Origin: Roridomyces roridus
Lineage: Eukaryota > Basidiomycota > Agaricomycetes > Agaricales > Mycenaceae
Assembly: GCA_029378245.1 (NCBI GenBank)
Contig: JARKIF010000355.1
Span: forward strand, 1 to 25,487
DNA: 25,487 nucleotides
Reading direction: 5' to 3'
The position numbers and the translations under genes are program-made. The notes beneath the pieces are model-generated. The model saw nothing but the letters and a program-made list of their open reading frames with translations, made no database searches and was not told where the DNA came from. Positions 20,136 through 25,487 of this stretch are shown here, piece after piece (the first letter of the stretch is position 1; each line of letters opens with the position of its first letter).

Positions 20136-20307
20136 TTCGGGTTCGGGCCTTCAACCAACTCTTTCTTTTTCCCATACCAGCAATGCAAGAATTGGCCGTT
20201 GTTATATCTGTTCACAGAGAGAACTCGCCTCGCTCTTCTCGCACCATGCGTCGCCTGCGCGGCTGCGTTCTGGTATCATATCATTACAAATCAAACGAGA
20301 CTAAAAC

Positions 20308-20394
20308 CAGGCGTGGTGCTCGGCGCACATCCCCAGCTGGTTGTCACCGCATGAATTCTAGGGGAAAGTCTTGGGTTCGACTCCCAAACGTTCG
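20308..20394 (+). ncRNA. tRNA-like unit B9
   Basis: Ends CAGGCGT/ACGTTCG pair at six of seven positions with G-T pairs. D-like hairpin GTGC-TCG-GCGCAC; perfect T arm TTGGG-TTCGACT-CCCAA; T5 about 20 nt downstream. Confidence 0.6.
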
Positions 20395-20589
20395 ATTGCT
20401 CGTTCGGATTGCTTTTTGGCATCAATCCGAGATTTTTGGGTGCGTCTAGGCTCTACAACCGAATCTTGTGTGTGAACTTCTCTCAGGATCTCTCCATCCC
20501 ATGGCTCCTCAGGCTATGAATCAACATTCGGTACAGCTTGCCTCTCCATTCGAGAATACACGGCCAAATGTCAAGTGAGACGAACGAAC

Positions 20590-20662
20590 GGACACGAGGT
20601 GCGTGGTGCACATCGTTTCTCAAAGGAAGTCAGAAGTCCCAGGTTCAATTCCTATCGTTCGC
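20590..20662 (+). ncRNA. Short, insert-less tRNA-like unit A11s
   Basis: It has the same organisation as 17750: D-like hairpin intact, TTTCTCAAAGGAA without insert, T loop TTCAATT, end CGTTCGC, and 5' end GGACACG. T5 lies within 35 nt. Confidence 0.57.
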
Positions 20663-20863
20663 TTGGTCGGATCCGTCGCTCCTTTCTTTTTGAACCGATC
20701 CCGTATTCGCCACATATGTCATTGTCATGCGGGATCCCATTTCCCCTGGGCGTCTATCGCCACATCGTACATTCACCGCAGTTCAACCGGCGTGATAACT
20801 CAACAATACGCCGTCTGTCCGACAAGTACGTGGCCACCTGATCCAGGGATCGCGAAATATATG

Positions 20864-20943
20864 TAAGACGTGGCTTCCCGCCCGAAGGTCGTGTTCCTAT
20901 CGCCTGGGAATGGGAAGGTTTGGGTTCGATTCCCAGCGTCTCA
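20864..20943 (+). ncRNA. tRNA-like unit C3
   Basis: Ends TAAGACG/CGTCTCA pair at six of seven positions; its third position A pairs with T, where C1 and C2 have G-T. D-like hairpin CTTC/GAAG, T arm TTGGG-TTCGATT-CCCAG, T4 then T5 downstream. Confidence 0.6.
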
Positions 20944-21200
20944 CTGGGTTTTCAGGTCAACACAATTTTTCTTTGACATTTGTTGATCCATTTATTTTGA
21001 TCCACAGTGCAATCCGCTCGTCAAGGCAAGGCAAGTCCAACTCGGCTCTGTACCTCCGTTCATCTCCGATCGGTACTTGTATTCATCTACTCTGCTAGTT
21101 GAGATGGGTACTCATTTCCGGATGCAGCTCGCGCCTCAAAAGCGATGACGAAGATCGGGGGGCGAGTCTATACTATTATAGAGCTAGAGAGGCGGGATGA

Positions 21201-22109
21201 GCGGACGAGGTGCGTGGTGCACATTCCTGTCCAATTCGTATCCAAAACCATCGATTCGAAGGAAAGGCCCAGTTCTATGACATTATTTATCACAAAAAAT
21301 TAAATGGTTGATGGTCGATGGTTTCGGTTGACTTTTACTTGATGCTTCAGTGGTTGAGCTACGAGAATGGGTGCTCGAAGCATGGTTGAGGTGTGAGGAT
21401 CATGTGAAACAGATGTCCTTCAATGGTTGAGGTAGGATGGTTGAGGTTTCCGGTCTGCCAGGTGGATCGGCCTATCGGCTTGGACTCTCATCAGATTGAT
21501 TGCCGGGAGCACATCATTGCCTTTGATCAGCCGGGGCGGCAAGTTGAAAATGGCGGAATCATGGGACTCAACTGAGGACCGACTCGGACTGTCCCCCATC
21601 CTCTCATGCAACCCTCATATGGTTCGATTGGGAGCCACAATGCCAGTGATTTTTGATGCGCTCTGTGCTGTCATTTTTACAAGCTTTGGCGGGACCTTGA
21701 GGTCAGCACACAGATAAAATGCTTCAACTTCTGGAAACCTTACGATCCACACTGAGCCGAATCCGGGGCCGAATTCAGAATGTTTCCTTTGATCCGAGTT
21801 TTGATGTGAGTTGGACGGCATCACGGGAAAACCCACATACCTCCATTTCGGTTGGACCTCAGAGCTATGCAACTTGAAGCAAATCCAAGAACCATCTAGC
21901 TGGAACTGAAAACCTTGAAGCAAGCTACTCAAAGAGGCCCAGACCATCAAGCTCCACGATAAACCATTGCCCAAACCATGAACCATTGCACTCAACCAAG
22001 CCAAAAATCTCGAACCATTTCTCACAAAGTCAATACCTTCAGTCAGAAGCTCAACAATATTATTTGTTGTGAAAAATGCTTTTATACGGTTCGATTCCTG
22101 GCGTTCGCT
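21201..22109 (+). pseudogene. tRNA-like unit A12 split by a transposon
   Basis: The left part (21201-21275) runs from GCGGACG through the D-like hairpin to AAGGAAAGGCCCAG. The right part (about 22088-22109) resumes at GGTTCGATTCCTGGCG and ends TTCGC. Without the intervening 811 bp the two parts make a complete class A unit. Confidence 0.75.
21276..22086. mobile_element. 811-bp non-autonomous DNA transposon in a T arm
   Basis: The ends TATGACATTATTTATCACAA and the reverse complement of the right end, TATAAAAGCATTTTTCACAA, agree at about 14 of 20 positions. Inside, ATGGTTGA-type motifs are repeated near the left end (about 21304-21450) and their complement (CAACCAT/AACCAT) near the right end (about 21960-22020), a subterminal-repeat layout typical of hAT-like or similar cut-and-paste elements. 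Flanks GTTC and GGTTC could be a target duplication, imperfect. No transposase is seen. Confidence 0.65.
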
Positions 22110-22256
22110 TGGTTGTCTGGCTTTAGGCTTTCACTTTTTCTCCCGTCCCAGCTACGCAAGAATTGGCCGCCTCTGAAATAACGACTCACCTCAGCATCGC
22201 ATCCTGCGTCGCGTGGGCGCCTGCATTCTGCTATCACTCGCTCCAATCGAGACTAG

Positions 22257-22345
22257 AGAACGTGGTGCGCGGCGCACATTCCCAGCTGATGGTTCCCATC
22301 GCATGAGGCTTAAAGAAAGCCTTGGGTTCGACTCCCAAACGTTCG
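22257..22345 (+). ncRNA. tRNA-like unit B10
   Basis: Relative to other B units, CCGGA is deleted at the 5' end, but the new end AGAACGT still pairs with ACGTTCG at six of seven positions. D-like hairpin GTGC-GCGGC-GCAC, perfect T arm TTGGG-TTCGACT-CCCAA, and T4 about 18 nt downstream. Confidence 0.58.
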
Positions 22346-22494
22346 ATTGCAGTTCTCTTCGCTTTTGGCATGAATCCGAGATTTTTGGGTGCGTCTAGAC
22401 TGAATCTTGTGTTTCACCTTCCTGAATGTGAGGGTTGACTCGTGGGTAGACGCAGCTTGCTGAAGGCTGAATCTGCTACCAAGGATGTCAGCAA

Positions 22495-22530
22495 TAGGAC
22501 GTGGTGCGTGGTGCATATCCCTCACCCTCG
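22495..22530 (+). repeat. Class B 5' half only
   Basis: GGACGTGGTGCGTGGTGCAT matches class B without a following T arm, as at 15209 and 19841. Confidence 0.55.
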
Positions 22531-22576
22531 TTCAACAGTCCGTACAGCTTATACGCCGAAGGTAGAACCCAAATGG

Positions 22577-22673
22577 GCGGACGAGGTGCACGGTGCACAT
22601 TCCTTTCCAATCAGGAATAAGGTCACGCATTCGGATTCTAAAGGAAAGCCCAGGTTCGATTCCTGGCGTTCGC
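22577..22673 (+). ncRNA. tRNA-like unit A13
   Basis: Ends GCGGACG/CGTTCGC pair fully. D-like hairpin GTGC-ACGGT-GCAC, TCCTT/AAGGA stem, perfect T arm CCAGG-TTCGATT-CCTGG, and T4 about 25 nt downstream. Confidence 0.67.
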
Positions 22674-23433
22674 CTAAGTGGAAAATCCGCCCTTTCATTT
22701 TGATCCACCGCGGCAGGAATCCCTGTTATTGTTGTTGACTGACATAGCGACTCGCCTCGGCATCGCATCCTGCATCGGCGCGCCTGTGGTTCAACTTGGT
22801 ATCACATTGCTCCCCTTGAGAGCAGAGAACCGGACTAGGAATCAACTAGATTGGAAGGGACTCCGACAATTTCGTATTGCAAAAGAACTTGCGGCGCGAG
22901 AATTTATTGAATGGACCAATTTCGACGTCCCTGCCCCAGTGCCTTGATTCCTAGATATGGACGATTTGGAGGAGTTAGGTTCGATCCCTGCCGTCCCATG
23001 AAATTGCAAGAGGTGCTCCTTTTTTTTGCCGGACCACATCTGCTAGCATGATGATTCTCCGGAGGGAGCCGCCGTTCTCAAGTGACGTTTGGCGAGTTCG
23101 TCTTGTATGTGGAAGGTTTCCCGTTTGTGGCTCTTGAGAAGTGCAACCCGGTGCATTACCTACAGCGGACTTTGGGTTCCAGTCGAGACTCGACTCGAGT
23201 CAGAAGTCTCGGAGTGCAAGCGTGGGTTCGACTCCCAGCGTGCTATCAAATTTCGCCGAATTACTGATTTTTGTACTCCAAGGTGACAGTCATATCTTCT
23301 TCCGGCTAAAAACTGGCTATTTACCCCGGTCCGAGGTTGCACAAAAGCGCAAGACGATTCCAACATTCCGCTCCACGTGACTATGTGAACTCGGCAGCAG
23401 TAAGCCGCACTGACCAAACACGCACAATTTTGC
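22674..23433 (+). other. Array edge with isolated T-arm fragments
   Basis: There is no protein gene. Spacer-like sequence continues to about 22835, where CCGGAC is the last trace of a 5' end. Two lone T arms remain, near 22975-23000 (TTAGG-TTCGATC-CCTGC) and 23221-23240 (GTGGG-TTCGACT-CCCAG). The last 150 bp are the 5' flank of the methyltransferase gene. Confidence 0.5.
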
Positions 23434-25375
23434 ATGCTCGCGATCCGGACTTCTCTTGTCCTTACCCGTCGCTCGTTGCCTCTCCGATCCATCTCGCTTT
23501 CTCGCCGCGCGATGGCCGAGATATCGACTACCAGAGAGCCTTCATCGCCCCCCTCTGGCCCTCCTGCAGCCAAGAAGGCGCGCCTTGACGATCCCCCGAA
23601 AGTCGACGTTCAAGGCGACGCTGCTCCTCCTCCAGGCAACGCAAAACCTCCCAAAAAGTCCAAGAAACAAAAGTTCAAAGATCTACCCGAGGCGTGCTCT
23701 TCAGAGGATGTGCTTTGGCAGGAGATCAAGGACATCCTGGGCGCCGAGTACGTCGATACCGCTGTCAAGGAGGGCACTGTCCGAAAATCGCCGTTCGAGC
23801 AGCGCCAGGAACTCGAGGTCGAGGTTGTCGCGATGAGCTCATCGGGTGCGTGTGCTATCTCTGTTTCGAGTTCCGAGCTGATTTGGCTTAGGCACCGCGC
23901 TGGCCACGTCCTCCTCGGCGAGTCGTCCTTGGGTAGTCGTGGTACCGTTCTGCGTTCCTGGCGAAACAGCACGCGTCCGAGTGTACAACAACTCCCGTCT
24001 GCACTCCGTCGCCGATCTCATCGAGGTTATCACGCCCAATCCCACCATCCGCGACGACAGCCTCGTCGAGTGCAAGTACTTGGAACTTGCGGTGGCTGCC
24101 AATATCAGGTGCGTTTCCGCCGAACCCTACTTATTCCACTCACTCTCCCCAAAGATGCTCTCCTACGAAAAACAGCTTGAACTGAAACGCGACGTCGTCG
24201 TCAAAGCCTACACCAAGTTCTCCGATATCCCCTCCTCCTCCATGCCGCCCATCGAATCCACCATGCCCTCCCCTCTGCAATACAACTACCGCACCAAAAT
24301 CACCCCGCACTTTAACGCGCCCAACAAGACGCAGCGTAGCAATCCGGACAATCCGCAAAACGATACGGACAAGCAAGCTGGTTTAACATTGGTTTCAATC
24401 GGGTTGGAACGCAGAAGGTCATTGATATCGAGGACTGTCCCATTTCGACTCCGGTGATACGTGCTGCCCTCCCTGCCGTTCGGGCTAATGCGATTGCGTG
24501 CGTATACTCTTTTCTTCGCCCGTTCATCGCATCTAACGGTATACAGGAATCTTTACACCTACAAAAAAGGCGTCTCTCTCATCCTCCGCGACTCCCTCCC
24601 TCTCAGCACGACCAACGCCGACATCGCCGAAAATGGAGAACCGAAACACATCTGCGTGACGAACCACGGGGGCGGTACGCGAGCGCGTGGGCCCCACTTG
24701 TTCGAGTATCCCGCTTCTTTCGTTTCGTCCAGAACAACAACTGCGTGATGCCTTCGCTGGTGTCGTATGTTCGCGAGAGGATCTTCGACTCCGCGCCCGA
24801 GTGACACGCCAACCCCGACCACATTTAGTCGACACATACTGCGGCGCTGGCCTCTTCGCCATTTCGCTTGCGTCGAGCTTCAAGATCGTCGCAGGGATCG
24901 AGCTCTCGGTCGAGTCGATCCAGGCTGCTTCGATCAACGCCAAGCTCAACTCTCTGCCGCCCTTCCCTAGGCCTGTCGGCACCTCGAAGGACAATGTCAA
25001 CAGAATGATCACCTTCCAGCCGGGCGACGCGACGCAGATTTTCTCGGTCGTGTCCAAGTTCCCCGCCTCGGAAACCGTCGTCGTCATCGACCCCCCCGGA
25101 AAGGGTGCGATGAGCCGTTCATTGAGCAGCTTGTGGGCTTTGGTGCGCAGACGGTCGTGTATGTGAGCTGCAATGTGCATACGCAGGCAAGGGATGTTGG
25201 GATGATTCTGCGGCGGGATGTTGGTGGTAAAGATGGGAAGGCGAAGGGCAAGTACGTTTTGGAGAGCGTGAGGGGGTTCGATTTGTTCCCTCAGACGGCG
25301 CATGTGGAGAGTGTTGCGGTCTTGAGGCTTGTCGAGGGGCAGACGGAGGGGATGGACGTCGACTCGGCGGTGTAG
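23434..25375 (+). CDS. TRM2: tRNA (uracil-54-C5)-methyltransferase, Trm2/TrmA family, frame-broken
   Basis: Introns at 23846-23891, 24109-24154 and 24498-24546. Features in order: an Arg/Ser/Leu-rich N-terminus like a mitochondrial presequence (next ATG at 23512), a Lys-rich stretch, a TRAM-like region (VPFCVPGETARVRVYNN), the Cys cluster C-x5-C-x2-C (CKYFGTCGGC), SWFNIGFN, QNNN, the SAM-binding motif DTYCGAGLF, VVVIDPP, the catalytic Cys in VYVSCN, and FPQTAHVES at the C-terminus. The family methylates U54 in the T loop of tRNA using SAM. The frame steps back by one base at five places (about 24080, 24340-24376, 24718-24727, 24795 and 25108). At 24718 a tandem repeat of TTTCG explains it; the others look like single-base losses. 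So this copy is a pseudogene or carries assembly errors. The stop is TAG at 25373. Confidence 0.85.
24718..24727 (+). other. TTTCG tandem duplication breaking TRM2
   Basis: TTTCG is present twice in tandem. Collapsing it joins the frame of FEYPASF directly to VQNNNCVMPSL, the expected family motif around QNNN. Confidence 0.65.
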
Positions 25376-25487
25376 AATCGGATCTGGACTCACGGTATTG
25401 TGAGTTGTGCATCCGTTGCGTCTCTTTTCATCTAACCTTGTTGCCAGATTTCACACCCGAGATTGTATACTTAGGTTTTACCCAAAT
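25376..25487. other. 3' flank of the methyltransferase gene
   Basis: There is no further gene in the last 112 bases. Confidence 0.4.

Larger units (their letters stand above)
14332..22673 (+). repeat. Tandem array of ~28 tRNA-like units in higher-order blocks
   Basis: All units face the plus strand and are spaced roughly 100-400 bp apart. Classes recur in the order A-B-Bhalf-A-B-Ashort-C. Whole blocks, spacers included, are duplicated: 15053-15400 is closely matched by 19687-20046 and more loosely by 17105-17520; 14165-14700, 17885-18345 and 20720-21165 match each other; 17640-17860 matches 20485-20690. Between A and B units the spacer keeps CAGCTACGCAAGAA... and ...CATCGCATCC. Nothing in the array encodes a recognisable protein; long open frames there are chance. 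Confidence 0.85.

Noticed and set aside
14332..22673. CRISPR array, because of repeats with variable inserts
   Set aside because: Repeats are diverged, of several classes, irregularly spaced and carry tRNA-like arms; the organism is eukaryotic.
14332..22673. Calling the array units functional tRNAs with assigned anticodons
   Set aside because: The D loop is only about five bases, base 33 is not always T, and inserts obscure the anticodon; identity cannot be given from sequence alone.
14332..22673. 5S rRNA cluster
   Set aside because: No 5S internal control region or conserved 5S stems were seen; the T-arm motif is of tRNA type.
24666..24732. A 58-bp intron (GTACGC to TCCAG) removing the TRM2 break near QNNN
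   Set aside because: It would delete PHLFEYPAS, which looks like conserved coding sequence, and the TTTCG duplication explains the break.
24060..25120. Programmed frameshifting in TRM2
   Set aside because: Five sites with no shared slippery sequence is not a known pattern; assembly error or decay is more likely.

Overview
The window looks like nuclear DNA of a mushroom-forming basidiomycete (Agaricomycetes). The protein genes are cut by many 40-60 bp GT-AG introns (plus an 86 bp and a 150 bp one), often with a CTRAY-like branch site. The families present also fit: a secreted protein resembling 'fruit-body specific protein a', a GH18 chitinase with a Ser/Thr-rich linker and a CBM5 tail, a Cdc7/SepH-like kinase with a C1 zinc finger, and a Trm2 tRNA methyltransferase. 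These are recognitions from sequence only; no search was run.

Layout. 1-960: no gene I can support. 961-2682 (-): five-exon secreted protein. 3290-4635: gene-free stretch with a cluster of the palindrome CAAGATCTTG. 4636-6267 (+): seven-exon GH18-CBM5 chitinase with one frameshift caused by a 4-bp tandem duplication. 6268-7357: CT-rich tract and two degenerate tRNA-like elements (-). 7358-10793 (+): about ten-exon gene encoding a helical N-terminal region, a Ser-rich linker, a kinase domain lacking the DFG aspartate, and a C1 zinc finger. 10912-11953 (-): five tRNA-like units plus a remnant. 12287-13267 (-): low-complexity Pro/Arg-Asp-rich protein. 14332-22673 (+): an 8.3 kb array of about 28 tRNA-like units, all in one orientation. 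23434-25375 (+): Trm2-type tRNA (uracil-54-C5)-methyltransferase with five reading-frame breaks.

The most unusual content is the tRNA-like array. Most complete units have a 7-bp acceptor-like stem joining the two ends, a short D-like hairpin, an anticodon-like stem holding a 20-45 nt insert, a near-perfect T arm with loop TTCGAYT (the Pol III B box), and an oligo-T run shortly downstream. Three classes (A, B, C) recur in the order A-B-Bhalf-A-B-Ashort-C, so the array grew by duplication of multi-unit blocks. Two non-autonomous DNA transposons (1232 bp and 811 bp) have inserted into it, one of them into a T arm. A related minus-strand family lies at 10.9-12.0 kb. This looks like an unannotated family of Pol III-type genes or tRNA-derived repeats. 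Whether the units are expressed, or are charged tRNAs, cannot be decided from sequence alone.

The gene beside the array encodes the family of enzyme that methylates U54 of the tRNA T loop, the motif every complete unit carries. That copy needs five frame corrections, all in the same direction, so it is either a pseudogene or affected by base-loss errors in the assembly.
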